A DNA stretch of 64,000 bases from Kaistella antarctica (GCF_900109615.1 NZ_FOIX01000004.1:1-64000); one strand, 5' to 3'; positions 1 to 9,265 are shown, counted from the stretch's first letter. Translations and numbers: made by a program. The notes: generated by a model not told the origin, from the letters alone.

Positions 1-197
1 GGTGAAAAACAAAATTGCATATCAACAAGATTATCAGAAAAACTTAAAAATTTTAACCTAAATAATTTGCAAAATAACATAGAACATCAGGGCTACAATT
101 TCAGGCTTTTTTACATTCGAAGACGGACTATTAATTAAAAAAAGCGGCTGCAAATTTTAAGGTGTATTCACCCTATTTTCCCTAAAGAGCTCAATAA
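1..197. other. Left edge, no identified gene
   Basis: Frame 1 is open from the left edge to a TAA at 136-138, giving 45 residues without a start. It could be the tail of a gene that begins outside the window, but I do not recognise it and in AT-rich DNA such a frame can occur by chance. From 139 to 197 I see nothing coding. Confidence 0.25.
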
Positions 198-230
198 TTT
201 TTGCCTGTCAGTTATTTAATGATAATTTTA
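198..230 (+). promoter_or_regulatory. Candidate promoter of the injection-system operon
   Basis: A TTTTTG box (198-203) and TAATTTTA (223-230) are separated by 19 bases, the usual spacing of the Bacteroidetes -33 TTTG / -7 TAnnTTTG promoter. The last base of the -7 box is A instead of G. The first ATG of the operon lies 30 bases downstream. If real, the operon starts here and does not continue from the left. Confidence 0.45.
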
Positions 231-260
231 TATAGCCTAACAACACAAAACAGATGAATC

Positions 261-728
261 ATGATCTTCTTATTACTGAACGATCTGCTCCATTACTTAC
301 AAGCGAACATTCCAGAGAGAACCTTCGAGCTCAACTCTTTACCCGACCGCAACATCACTTATCAATGTGAACTTGATTGTATTCATATTACTTTGTTAAA
401 CGTTGCTGAAGATTCATCTTCTAGAATCCCGTATACTAGACCGCAACCTGGAGCTGTCACCTATAGACCAGAAAACCCTCCGGTGAATCTTAATTTAAAC
501 CTGATCATTTCTTGCTCCTTTAAGCAATATGGTGAAAGTCTGAAAGCGCTTTCGGAAGTGATTACAACTATAAACTCCAAACAAGTATTTATAACAGAAA
601 AGTTCAAGTACACGGTTACGCTACAAAGTCTGACCATTGATCAAAATATTCAGCTGTGGAGCGCGTTTTCAGCGGGTATTTTGCCAAACGTGATATACAA
701 AATACGTTCAGTTCCGACAGGTAATTAA
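261..728 (+). CDS. Pvc16/DUF4255-type protein of a contractile injection system
   Basis: 155 residues, matching the Pvc16 N-terminal (DUF4255) family. In extracellular contractile injection systems (eCIS) and related phage-tail machines this family is linked with capping and assembly of the sheath-tube. Visible family features are an N-terminal helix (NDLLHYLQANIP), a central strand pair ending in NLNLIISCSFKQYGESLKAL, and the C-terminal stretch QLWSAFSAGILPNVIYKIRS, which is the most conserved part. It is the first gene of a six-gene plus-strand operon and is followed by the sheath gene after 68 bases. An ATG at 254 lies in another frame and is not the start. The family assignment is by eye; the exact role is inferred from family position in other loci. 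Confidence 0.8.
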   Translation: MIFLLLNDLLHYLQANIPERTFELNSLPDRNITYQCELDCIHITLLNVAEDSSSRIPYTRPQPGAVTYRPENPPVNLNLNLIISCSFKQYGESLKALSEVITTINSKQVFITEKFKYTVTLQSLTIDQNIQLWSAFSAGILPNVIYKIRSVPTGN

Positions 729-796
729 TCTCACTCAAACATATAATACTTAGATAATTAACTGCTACAACTTTATCTTAAAAACGAAAAAAAGCT

Positions 797-2575
797 ATGC
801 CTACTTTCAAAACTCCAGGCGTTTACGTTGAAGAAACTCCCTCACTTCCACCGAAAGTAATCGAAATAAATTCGTCGATTCCAGCACTTATTGGCTACAC
901 GCAGCGGACATCTTTTAATGAACAAGATTTACTTTACCAACCCACAAAAATAAAATCGATCTTGGAATTTGTCAGTATTTTCGGAAAGTCAGCACCATTC
1001 AACATTACAGGAGTTACCGCTAATCTTGCTGAAACCGACGCGAAGGCTAAAGTTGAAAATCAATATTTCCTCTATGATTCATTACAACTCTATTACCTCA
1101 ATGGCGGCGTTCCCTGCTACATTGTTTCCATTGGCTCCTATTTTGAAACCCCAACTCTAATAGATTTTGAATCAGGTTTAAATGCACTTGATTATTTCGA
1201 TGATCCCACTATTTATCTTTTTCCAGATGCGGTGAAATTGAATGCTGATGATCTTGGGAAACTTCAACAACTTTCGTTAAATAAATGTGCGAAGCTGGGC
1301 GACCGATTTAGTATTTTCGATTTCCATCGAAATACCAATTCTTCAGCTAATTTAAATTCTGCGGCGACCTTTAGAGAAAAAATTGGAATATCAAACCTGA
1401 GTTACGGTGCTGCCTATACTCCTTGGCTGAAAACGACTTTAGATAAAGATCTTACGGCAAATTCCATCGCGGGTATTTTTGAAACTATTAATGGTTTAGA
1501 TGACATCATTCTCAATCAAAACATTAAAGGGAAAACGGTCAAATCTCATGTTAAAGAATATCAGGACTTATTAAGCGATATCAATAGTTTGCAAACAAAT
1601 GTTGCAATCTCGGCGGTTTACCAGAAATTTCCAGATGAAGTTGCTGACTTCTCAACTGGTCCTTATGCAGATGGATCTAGAAATCCTTTTGAAAACGATG
1701 AAATTTTTAATTCTATTATCAAGTTCGTTCCGACCTCTTCCTATTTTCAAACTTTTTGGAAAGACGAGTTTTTATCAACGATCGCTACTTACAAAACCAA
1801 TTATACAGGAAATCCGACTGAAAAGGAGAAATATCTGATTGCCTTATTAAATAGTCCATCGATGCGTCGCTTCAGGAATTTAGCAGAGTTTGTAAGCAAT
1901 GACTTAAAATCAACTTTAGATTCTTTTGAAAAGGTGCTGTTTGATAACATTCCCTACTACGCCGCATTAATAAAAATATTAAAAAACAAAATAACCATTC
2001 TTCCACCCTCTGGACCTATTGCAGGAATTTATTGCAAAACCGATAAAGAAAAGGGAATTTGGAAAGCTCCAGCAAATATTTCCTTAAGCGCAGTTACTGG
2101 CGTCGCTCAACAATTTTCCACTACTGATTTAGACGCTTTAAATATCGATGCTGTCGCTGGCAAATCGATTAATGTCATCCGGCAAATTACGGGTCGTGGC
2201 ACTATGGCAATGGGCGCCAGAACGCTGGCCGGAAATAATTCTGATTGGCGCTACATTCCAGTTCGAAGACTATTAATTTTCATTGAAGAAAATAGTAGAA
2301 GGTCTTTAGCATGGGTGGTTTTTGAACCTAATAATCAATTGCTTTGGTTAAAAGTAAAAAGCCAGTTGGAAAATTATTTGTTTGAACTTTGGAGAAGAGG
2401 AGCCTTATCCGGCTCAAAACCTGAGCAATCTTACCATGTCAATTGCGGCTTGAATTCTACAATGACTGCGCAAGATGTGTTGGACGGAAGACTTCGGATC
2501 GACATCAACTTGGCACCAATAAGACCAGCGGAGTTTATCGTGTTGAAAATTATTCAGCAATTGCAAAAGTCATAA
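797..2575 (+). CDS. Phage tail sheath protein of a contractile injection system
   Basis: 592 residues, full length for a contractile sheath. The N-terminus (TPGVYVEE, then IPALIGYT) is the classic start of tail-sheath proteins. The conserved C-terminal half begins near residue 405 (GPIAGIYCKTD, GIWKAPAN) and includes RGTMAMGARTL, DWRYIPVRRLLIFIEE and a final segment (RIDINLAPIRPAEFIVLKI) that forms the inter-subunit strand mesh in known sheaths. Contraction of this polymer drives the inner tube into a target. Only one sheath gene is present, whereas many eCIS loci carry two or three. The tube gene follows after 25 bases. Confidence 0.92.
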   Translation: MPTFKTPGVYVEETPSLPPKVIEINSSIPALIGYTQRTSFNEQDLLYQPTKIKSILEFVSIFGKSAPFNITGVTANLAETDAKAKVENQYFLYDSLQLYYLNGGVPCYIVSIGSYFETPTLIDFESGLNALDYFDDPTIYLFPDAVKLNADDLGKLQQLSLNKCAKLGDRFSIFDFHRNTNSSANLNSAATFREKIGISNLSYGAAYTPWLKTTLDKDLTANSIAGIFETINGLDDIILNQNIKGKTVKSHVKEYQDLLSDINSLQTNVAISAVYQKFPDEVADFSTGPYADGSRNPFENDEIFNSIIKFVPTSSYFQTFWKDEFLSTIATYKTNYTGNPTEKEKYLIALLNSPSMRRFRNLAEFVSNDLKSTLDSFEKVLFDNIPYYAALIKILKNKITILPPSGPIAGIYCKTDKEKGIWKAPANISLSAVTGVAQQFSTTDLDALNIDAVAGKSINVIRQITGRGTMAMGARTLAGNNSDWRYIPVRRLLIFIEENSRRSLAWVVFEPNNQLLWLKVKSQLENYLFELWRRGALSGSKPEQSYHVNCGLNSTMTAQDVLDGRLRIDINLAPIRPAEFIVLKIIQQLQKS

Positions 2576-2600
2576 TTCACTCCTATAAAAATTAGTAATC

Positions 2601-3026
2601 ATGGACCCTCAAAAGCACTTAGCAAAATCAAATTTCCGCGTAATTTGCGGAGAGAGCAGCATTGAATTCGCTGAAGTTTCTGGGCTTCAGGTCAAATTAA
2701 ATAATTTTGACTTTAAAGTAAAAGCTGATCAAGATCTCAAGCCTGAAGATATTTCCAGCTTACAGAAATTTGTTACCCTCTCTTTGAAAAGAGGAGTAAC
2801 CACCTCTGATAATGAATTTTTTAAATGGCTAAATACGAAAGCTCCTAATCAAGCAGAGAGTCGATTGATTGGTATCGCGATTTTAGACGACAGACACCGT
2901 ACGGTGGGATACTATGAAATTTCAGGCATGTATCCTTCAAAAATAGATTACGTAACGCTTGATCCTGAAACTGATAAAATTGCCATTGAACGAGTTGAGC
3001 TTTCCGTTGCTAAATCGGATTCATAA
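2601..3026 (+). CDS. Phage tail tube protein (T4 gp19-like family)
   Basis: 141 residues. The pattern of a short N-terminus (NFRVICGESSIEFAEVSGL), then TLSLKRGVTTSDNEFFKWL and a C-terminal strand set (VGYYEISGMYPSKIDYVTLD) is that of the conserved phage-tail-region tube family found in eCIS and R-type tails. Hexameric rings of this protein stack to form the rigid inner tube inside the sheath. Many eCIS loci encode two or more tube paralogs; only one is seen here. An 87-base gap separates it from the spike gene and holds nothing larger than a 16-codon frame. Confidence 0.88.
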   Translation: MDPQKHLAKSNFRVICGESSIEFAEVSGLQVKLNNFDFKVKADQDLKPEDISSLQKFVTLSLKRGVTTSDNEFFKWLNTKAPNQAESRLIGIAILDDRHRTVGYYEISGMYPSKIDYVTLDPETDKIAIERVELSVAKSDS

Positions 3027-3113
3027 ATCGTTTCAAAAGATAGAGCCCAACAATGTATTATACCCAGGAACGGAAGCTGAAGGAATTATTAAAATTTGCT
3101 TAAAAACACTAAA

Positions 3114-4823
3114 ATGCCAGAAAACAAATCTAAACCCAGCCTTTCAATTTTAAGAAATGATATTGAAATTTCTTCAAAACTCATTTATTCTGTGAGTGTT
3201 GAATTTGCGTTTTCAACCATCCCAAAAGCTACAATATTGATTAACGATCAAAATCTCGAACATCAGTTTTTCGGAGAATCTGAAAAAGAAGAATGGCAGA
3301 TTGGCGAAAGAATCGATTTAAGGTTCGGGTACAATCAACAATTTGATTTGATTTTTTCTGGCGTCATTATAAAGCAAGGAATACGTTCGTCTGGAACCGA
3401 GCATTATAAATTATATCTCGAATTACGACACCGCTATTATCTCAGTTCACTTAAAAAATCTTCACGGGTTTTTAACGATAAAAGAGACAGCGAGGCGATC
3501 GAAGAAATTATGACTGATTATGGTTTTAAAAAAGAAATTGATGTTACGAACGGCTATCAGAGCCAACTCATCCAGTTCAATAGCACCGATTGGAACTTCA
3601 TTAATCTGCGCGCACAAGCTAATAATAGATACGTCATTCCAAGAAATGATCTTTTTTTAGTGAAAAATATAAATAGTCTCTCGGCTGAAAAGGCGCAACT
3701 TGTTTTCGGACCTGACATTTTGAAATTGAATTTAGAAACAGACAGCAGATTTAGTTTTGAAACCTTCAGCACTATTACTTGGGATGTAAATAATCAAGAA
3801 GTCGCAGAATACGAATCGTCGAAAAATACGCCTTCCACAGCGGGAATAATCTCTTCGGTACAAATTGCTGAAAAAAGCAAACATGGAAAGGAAGATTTTT
3901 TAGGATTGGGTTCACTTTCAGAAATAGAAGCGACCAATTTATCCGACCTATATCATGGCAATGCAGAACTTTCGAAAATCAGAGGAATGATAAAATGCAC
4001 AGGGAATAACGCAGTGGTAATTGGCGACTGGATTATATTAGAAGGTGTCGGAAAACAGTTTAGCGGAAAACTTTTGGTAAGTGGAATTATTCATGAACTT
4101 TCTGCCACTGAATGGTTTACTACTTATCAAATTGGAACCGATCCACAAGATTATGCAAATCAAAATGATGATAGTTTCAAAAAGCCCACCACAGAATTAT
4201 TACCAGGAATTAATGGTTTACAAATTGGGATTGTTACAAAAATAACAAGTGATGATGAGAAAATTCTGGTTGAATTACCACATTTAAATCAGGGCGTAGG
4301 TTCTGTCTGGGCCCGATCTGCCAGAATGGAAGCCGGACATGAACGCGGCTGGATATTCCGACCCGAAATCGGCGATGAAGTGATTTTGGGTTTCATTAAT
4401 GATGATCCACGCCAAGCCATTATTCTTGGCTCCCTGCATAGTGCAAAAAACGCGGCTCCAATTGTTGCTGAAGATGAAAACAATCTTAAAGGCTATATCA
4501 GCAAAGAAAATTTGAAGTTATTGTTTGATGATGAGCATAGAATTATCAGTATTTTAACGCCAACTGCCACGATTCAACTGGATGACAATGCCGGGAAAAT
4601 CACCTTAAGAAATGAGGAAAATTTAGTAGAAATAAGCGCTGACGGAATTAAAATGGAAACTCAAAAAGATATTAAATTAAAAGCCGCCGGAAACATTGAT
4701 CTTGAAGGGATCAATATCACCCTAATTGCCAATACCGAATTGACTGTGGAAGGAAAAAGAAGTACAAAAGTAACTTCTGCTGGAAGTACCGTAATCAAAG
4801 GAACTATCGTACAAATCAACTAA
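3114..4823 (+). CDS. VgrG-like spike protein
   Basis: 569 residues from ATG 3114. A longer frame begins at a TTG (3096), which I reject as start. The N-terminal two thirds look like the gp27/gpD-type hub domain (SVEFAFSTIPKATILIND, then ERIDLRFGYNQQFDLIFSGVI). A gp5-type OB fold follows at about residues 366-445 (LQIGIVTKITSDDEKILVE, SVWARSARMEAGHERGW, GDEVILGFINDDPRQAIIL). The rest is a repetitive strand-rich needle (ITLRNEENLVEISADGIKM ... STKVTSAGSTVIKGT) and no extra effector domain is fused. It would form the trimeric spike at the tube tip, capped by the PAAR protein encoded 13 bases downstream. Confidence 0.9.
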   Translation: MPENKSKPSLSILRNDIEISSKLIYSVSVEFAFSTIPKATILINDQNLEHQFFGESEKEEWQIGERIDLRFGYNQQFDLIFSGVIIKQGIRSSGTEHYKLYLELRHRYYLSSLKKSSRVFNDKRDSEAIEEIMTDYGFKKEIDVTNGYQSQLIQFNSTDWNFINLRAQANNRYVIPRNDLFLVKNINSLSAEKAQLVFGPDILKLNLETDSRFSFETFSTITWDVNNQEVAEYESSKNTPSTAGIISSVQIAEKSKHGKEDFLGLGSLSEIEATNLSDLYHGNAELSKIRGMIKCTGNNAVVIGDWIILEGVGKQFSGKLLVSGIIHELSATEWFTTYQIGTDPQDYANQNDDSFKKPTTELLPGINGLQIGIVTKITSDDEKILVELPHLNQGVGSVWARSARMEAGHERGWIFRPEIGDEVILGFINDDPRQAIILGSLHSAKNAAPIVAEDENNLKGYISKENLKLLFDDEHRIISILTPTATIQLDDNAGKITLRNEENLVEISADGIKMETQKDIKLKAAGNIDLEGINITLIANTELTVEGKRSTKVTSAGSTVIKGTIVQIN

Positions 4824-4836
4824 AACAAGATAAAAA

Positions 4837-5106
4837 ATGCCAGATGCAGCACGAATAACAGACACAACGAGCCATGGTGGAACGATAATAGGACCAGGAA
4901 TTCAGACTGTAATCATTGGCGGATTGCCTGCGGCCGTAATCGATTCTGTTCATGTTTGCGCCTTAAATCCACAACATGCGCCTGGACCATTCTTGTTGGG
5001 AAGTATGACAGTCTTGATCGGTGGAAAAATGGCTTTACGAGTTGGTGATATGGCAGCCTGCGGAGCAATAATTGTAAAAGGATGTCCCAATGTAATTATT
5101 GGGTAA
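4837..5106 (+). CDS. PAAR-motif spike tip protein
   Basis: 89 residues, a single PAAR domain. Visible are PDAARITDTTSHGGTI at the N-terminus, the repeated glycine-rich strands (GPGIQTVIIGGLPAAVI; TVLIGGKMALRVGDMAACG) and the His/Cys residues expected to hold a metal at the cone tip (H in SHGG, H in QHAPGP, C in AACGAI). In T6SS and eCIS this protein sharpens the spike and can carry effectors. There is no C-terminal extension, so no toxin is fused. Its stop overlaps the start of the next gene in the sequence TAATG, so the two are probably translationally coupled. Confidence 0.9.
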   Translation: MPDAARITDTTSHGGTIIGPGIQTVIIGGLPAAVIDSVHVCALNPQHAPGPFLLGSMTVLIGGKMALRVGDMAACGAIIVKGCPNVIIG

Positions 5107-5627
5107 TGGAAACTTCAAATAATAATTTCCCAGTGCCTCTTCCAAATTGCGGAATCATTTTTCTTCATTTCTATTTTACGCAATTCTTTGAAGAGCAAGG
5201 ATTACTATTAAATAAGGAATTCAAAAATTCAAATAGTAAAATCAAGGCAATTCAATTGCTGCTTTATTTAGCCACTTCTCAAGTTGATTTTAAAGATGAT
5301 TTCGAATTGTCTTTTTTTAAAATACTGGTTGAAATCCCCAATGATGATTTAATCACCTTTCCAAAACCACTGACTGAAAGAGAAATAACGGATTGTAGAG
5401 TCGTGCTTCAAAGTCTGATAGAACATTGGTCTGTTTTAAAAAAAACAAGTATCGAAACGTTGCAGATTCAATTTCTTCAAAGAAAAGGCTTAGTGATGTT
5501 CGAAGATGAGTCAATAAAAGTTCACCTTGAACAAAGTGGCCTCGATATTCTGCTAACCTATTTTCCTTTCGATTATAGCCTCGTAAAGTTTGAATGGTTA
5601 AAGAAACTGTTAAGGACGAGCATATAA
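5106..5627 (+). CDS. Short protein equal to the tape-measure (CIS_TMP) C-terminal domain
   Basis: 173 residues from ATG 5106, which overlaps the PAAR stop by one base; an ATG at 5082 would sit inside the PAAR gene and is less likely. The sequence follows the C-terminal domain of eCIS tape-measure proteins: NCGIIFLHFYFTQFFEEQGL, then AIQLLLYLATSQ, a conserved E-x-x-L-x-F-FKIL-V-IP block, LIEHWSVLKKTSIETLQIQF with FLQRKG, and a final W-rich segment (FEWLKKLL). The long N-terminal coiled part that would set tube length is absent. It is the last gene of the operon. Function beyond this domain match is unknown. Confidence 0.65.
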   Translation: METSNNNFPVPLPNCGIIFLHFYFTQFFEEQGLLLNKEFKNSNSKIKAIQLLLYLATSQVDFKDDFELSFFKILVEIPNDDLITFPKPLTEREITDCRVVLQSLIEHWSVLKKTSIETLQIQFLQRKGLVMFEDESIKVHLEQSGLDILLTYFPFDYSLVKFEWLKKLLRTSI

Positions 5628-5679
5628 GTAATCTTTACAGCAAGTAACAAAACATCAAGTTTACTCCAAAACAAAAATC

Positions 5680-6525
5680 ATGGAAGACCATTTTCAGCAA
5701 ATCAGCGATAGTCAAAAAACATCCTGGAATAAATTTTCTCCTGGCTGGAAAAAGTGGCAGTCAAAATTATACGACCATATGCAACCTGCTGCGGATGGAA
5801 TTATCAATCTGTTAAACCCCAGCGGTTCACAACTTATTTTAGACATTGCCGCTGGCACAGGCGAACCAGGTTTAAGCATTGCCAAAATGCTGACTGGAGG
5901 AAAAGTCATCCTTACCGATTTATCCCCGCAAATGCTAGATATTGCTAAGGAAAACGCCGCGAAAAAGGGGATCACAAATGTAGAATTCGAAGCCTGTGAC
6001 GTGACTGAACTTCCTTTTGCTGACAATACGTTTGATGGTGTAAGTTGTCGCATGGGATTTATGTTTTTTCCAGACATGATTTTAGCAGCAAAAGAAATAC
6101 GCCGCGTTTTAAAGCCAGGTGGAAAACTGGCAACTTCCGTTTGGGGCACTCCTGAACAGAATTTTTGGGGCACCGCGATTGGCGATGCGATCATCCGAAA
6201 TATGAACTTACCCAATCCCAAACCAGATTCCCCCGGAATTTTTAGATGTGGCGAAAGTGGTCTGATGACGAATATTCTAGAGCAAGCAGGTTTCAAAAAT
6301 ATTACTGAACGAGAAGTAACCTGTGAACTCAACTGCGGAACCGCTGAAATTTACTGGGAAATAATGACCGAAATCGCCGCGCCAATTGTGACCGGACTTC
6401 ACAATGCTGATAGAGCGATGAAAGAAAAAATTAAAAAAGAAGTCTGTGGAATAATCCGGGAAAAGTATTCTGAGGGAGAGGTAATTATTTCTGGAACAGC
6501 ATTTTTAATTTATGGTAAAAAATAA
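5680..6525 (+). CDS. Class I SAM-dependent methyltransferase (UbiE-like)
   Basis: 281 residues. The SAM-binding motif I is clear (LILDIAAGTGEPG, about residues 47-59), followed by the acidic strand-2 end (VILTDLSPQML), motif II (ACDVTELPFADNTFDGVSC) and the post-motif RVLKPGGKLATSVWG. The fold is that of small-molecule methyltransferases of the UbiE/COQ5-like group; the C-terminal substrate region is not diagnostic, so the substrate is unknown. It starts 52 bases after the injection operon on the same strand, but nothing links it to that machine. No terminator is evident between them. Confidence 0.82.
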   Translation: MEDHFQQISDSQKTSWNKFSPGWKKWQSKLYDHMQPAADGIINLLNPSGSQLILDIAAGTGEPGLSIAKMLTGGKVILTDLSPQMLDIAKENAAKKGITNVEFEACDVTELPFADNTFDGVSCRMGFMFFPDMILAAKEIRRVLKPGGKLATSVWGTPEQNFWGTAIGDAIIRNMNLPNPKPDSPGIFRCGESGLMTNILEQAGFKNITEREVTCELNCGTAEIYWEIMTEIAAPIVTGLHNADRAMKEKIKKEVCGIIREKYSEGEVIISGTAFLIYGKK

Positions 6526-6717
6526 TGCAAGGATTTTTTACGTGCGAAAAACTTAATAATTATTGCTATTTTTAATTTTCACCTGCTTTCGGTAACGTAT
6601 TGTGCTGCTTTACCGGACAAAACTGATCAGCTTTTTTAATGCCACTGACACACCCACATTAATTTAAAGCATCAATAAAAATTCTTAAATTAATCTTAAT
6701 CTATAAAAACGATTACA

Positions 6718-7824
6718 TCATATCCTTAATTTTCTCATTAAAAAATCATACAGTAAATAAAGTAGATAACTGAGAATAAAAAGCAGGAATAGATATAAGA
6801 ATGTCCGTTCAAATTTTAAGGCAGGATCAACCATAAATAAAGGATTTGCCCGAAATGGACCATTGACCACAAACAAAATCATAGAGATCTTACCCATAAA
6901 TAAGAAAGTTCTTCTAAAATAATCATTTGAATATTCTTTTATTTTCGTAATCAAAATCAACAACAAAACAGTCATCGACAGAAAACTTAGCGGAAAGAGC
7001 CACTCAGTTAATTGCGATCCAATAAAAACAATCAGTGCTAGAATGATAGCTGCTGGATGAAACGATTTTAATTTAAAATGCGCCATTGAAATTCCCAAAA
7101 TTAGCTCTGGTAAATGTCCAATAATATTACTAAAAACTTGAAGGCTAAATGACTTATTCTGAATAGTAAATTCCAAGCCATCAACTGTAAAATAAAGAAT
7201 GTAAATAATTGAGAAAGAGATTAGAAGAGGAATATAAGATTTATGTAAATTAAATTTGATGACAAACCGGTAAAGAAAAGGGAATAGAATATAGAACTGT
7301 ATAATCGCCGCAAAAAACCAAAACGGACCGCTTAAAATTAGAATATTGGTAAAGCTATTTAAAGTCGACGCTAATATTAAAGAACGAATAAGAGAACCCA
7401 AAAAATCTGGCGCATTGCCGAGTTTCAGATAATAGAGTAAGCAGAATAGAATACCAAAAGCGAAAAGAAAATAAACTTTTTTCAACCTCTTTACCACAAA
7501 TTTTAAATCAGACCCAATCCATTTCTTATATTGAATTGTTAAACCGTAAGCCGAAAAAAAGAAGAATAGTTGCACTCCATAATGACCTAAAAATGAAAAC
7601 ACCCCACCAACAATTCCCATTGCGGTTCCGCTACTAACCTTATCTAAAAACTGAAAGACGCTCGTCGAACTAAATGAAAATTCATTCTCAATGCTGTAGC
7701 CTGGTAGAAAATGCAGATAATTATGAAGAATAATCATCATAATCGCAATCCCTTTAAAAAAAAGGGTATCACTTTTTGAAAATAGATCAGAGGACGTGTT
7801 AAACTTTTTATTTTTATAAATCAT
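6718..7824 (-). CDS. Acyltransferase 3 family membrane protein
   Basis: 368 residues from ATG 7824. A longer frame begins at 7890 with TTG, which is itself the -33 box of a good promoter, so the longer start is rejected. The protein is strongly hydrophobic with about ten membrane segments. Near the N-terminus the family pattern LFFKGIAIMMIILHNYLHF carries the conserved His. Members acylate (often acetylate) sugars of surface polysaccharides or other cell-envelope substrates. It is a single gene, convergent with the preceding methyltransferase. Substrate unknown. Confidence 0.8.
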   Translation of the reverse strand: MIYKNKKFNTSSDLFSKSDTLFFKGIAIMMIILHNYLHFLPGYSIENEFSFSSTSVFQFLDKVSSGTAMGIVGGVFSFLGHYGVQLFFFFSAYGLTIQYKKWIGSDLKFVVKRLKKVYFLFAFGILFCLLYYLKLGNAPDFLGSLIRSLILASTLNSFTNILILSGPFWFFAAIIQFYILFPFLYRFVIKFNLHKSYIPLLISFSIIYILYFTVDGLEFTIQNKSFSLQVFSNIIGHLPELILGISMAHFKLKSFHPAAIILALIVFIGSQLTEWLFPLSFLSMTVLLLILITKIKEYSNDYFRRTFLFMGKISMILFVVNGPFRANPLFMVDPALKFERTFLYLFLLFILSYLLYLLYDFLMRKLRI

Positions 7825-7860
7825 CAGATTTTGTAAAAATCGATTAAGACAAATTATATT

Positions 7861-7890
7861 CAAACTTAGTCGATTGATCAAAAATAACAA
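7861..7890 (-). promoter_or_regulatory. Promoter of the acyltransferase gene
   Basis: On the minus strand TTG (7890-7888), 19 bases, then TAAGTTTG (7868-7861): an exact TAnnTTTG -7 box at standard spacing. Transcription would begin near 7855, which fixes translation at ATG 7824. Confidence 0.65.
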
Positions 7891-8077
7891 TAAAGATGTT
7901 TAAAACAATAGGCATATTGCGGGACCTTAGTTAAAAACTTTTCATCTGTACTTTTCACTAAAAATATAGATGCTCCGTCACTTTGAATATAAATTTGAAT
8001 TTTTAAAAAATACTTTCAACGACAAGCGCAACCTTACAAATTTTATTATCTTTAGTGCAAATAAGTCCACGACGCCA

Positions 8078-9199
8078 ATGTGTCGGCAAAAGGACCGCTC
8101 CTATCAAAAATTTATGCATCTATTTTATTACATTTTTTCCTCTTTTTGTATTCTAGCCAGTCTTCTTCCCTTAATTCCGAATCAGCATTGGATTTTTAGA
8201 ATTTGGGAGTTTGCCAGAATTCAAGTAGTCATCTTCCAAGTGGCAATTTTGGCTTTGGGATTAATATTCTTCGAACCGAAGACGTTTATTTTCTGGGCCA
8301 TAGTTGTGATAAGTATAGCATTCATAACCAATCATGTCATCATTTTAATTCCTTATACTTTTATTTATAAAAGGAAACCGGCGAAAAATGTATCTACAGA
8401 TTCAGACCCAATTTCTATTATTTCGGTCAATGTGTATCAGTTTAATAATGATTATCAAAAGCTCATCGATCTCGTAAATGAAGTCAAGCCCGATATTCTA
8501 CTGACCATGGAATCGAATCAAGACTGGGAAAATGCTTTAAAGGTTATTGAAAAAGATTATCCGAACTTTAAAAAAGTGGCCCTCGAAAATACGTATGGAA
8601 TTCATTTTTACACCAACTTAGAGGTCGAAAATATTAAAGTCAATTATTTCATTGCCGATGATTTACCCAGCATTCAAGCCTCTTTATTAACCGAGAATGG
8701 ACAACCCTTCACCTTTTTCGGCGTTCATCCGCCACCGCCAAGTCCGACCGAAGAAGATACCTCCAAGGAAAGAGATGCCGAATTATTAGCCGTGGCAAAA
8801 AAAGTAAGAGAAATAGAAAATCCCGTGATCGTGGTCGGCGATTTCAACAATGTCGCCTGGGCACGCTCTTCCATTTTGTTCAGGAAAACCTCGGAATTAA
8901 TTGATCCCAGAATCGGGCGCGGATTTGTCGCCACCTTTCACGCAAACTACCGTCTGCTGAGGTTTCCCATAGATTTATTTTTCCACTCTACGGAAATATT
9001 TGTCGACGATTTTAAAACCTTGCGCAATATCGGCAGTGATCATTTGCCGCTCTATTGTAGTTTTTTCATTAATAAAAATGAAGATTTGCAAGAGGATGAA
9101 ATCGAAACCCTGCACGAAGATGAGCTGGAAGAAGTAGACGAATTAATCGAGGAAGGAATTGAAGAAGATGGTAATCGCCCAACCGTCGCGACGGAATAA
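8078..9199 (+). CDS. Membrane-anchored endonuclease/exonuclease/phosphatase (EEP) family protein
   Basis: 373 residues from ATG 8078; the reading frame is open from 7970, and 8114 is another possible start. Three hydrophobic segments (FYYIFSSFCILASLLPLI; VVIFQVAILALGLIFF; IFWAIVVISIAFITNHVIIL) precede the catalytic domain. Catalytic landmarks of the EEP superfamily are present: VNVYQFN, the Mg-binding Glu in TMESNQDW, FFGVHPPPP, VVGDFNNVAW, PIDLFFHS and the final GSDHLPL. The C-terminus is a highly acidic tail of about 35 residues. Related proteins hydrolyse phosphodiester bonds in nucleic acids or lipids; the substrate cannot be told. Confidence 0.82.
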   Translation: MCRQKDRSYQKFMHLFYYIFSSFCILASLLPLIPNQHWIFRIWEFARIQVVIFQVAILALGLIFFEPKTFIFWAIVVISIAFITNHVIILIPYTFIYKRKPAKNVSTDSDPISIISVNVYQFNNDYQKLIDLVNEVKPDILLTMESNQDWENALKVIEKDYPNFKKVALENTYGIHFYTNLEVENIKVNYFIADDLPSIQASLLTENGQPFTFFGVHPPPPSPTEEDTSKERDAELLAVAKKVREIENPVIVVGDFNNVAWARSSILFRKTSELIDPRIGRGFVATFHANYRLLRFPIDLFFHSTEIFVDDFKTLRNIGSDHLPLYCSFFINKNEDLQEDEIETLHEDELEEVDELIEEGIEEDGNRPTVATE

Positions 9200-9265
9200 A
9201 TGATTTTTATTACACCGAAAAAACTATTTGTTTTTAGAAGCATCAAAATTATAACTTCTTAAAAA

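Noticed and set aside
1-138. C-terminal fragment of a gene entering from the left
   Set aside because: Only 45 open codons with no recognised sequence; not enough to call a gene.
3053-3103. 16-codon reading frame (MYYTQERKLKELLKFA) between tube and spike genes
   Set aside because: Too short to support; it may be a chance frame in the 87-base gap, though a small injection-system part cannot be excluded.
261-5627. Prophage or T6SS locus
   Set aside because: No capsid, portal, terminase, lysis, TssB/C pair, TssJLM or ClpV genes; the DUF4255-sheath-tube-spike set points to an eCIS-like machine instead.
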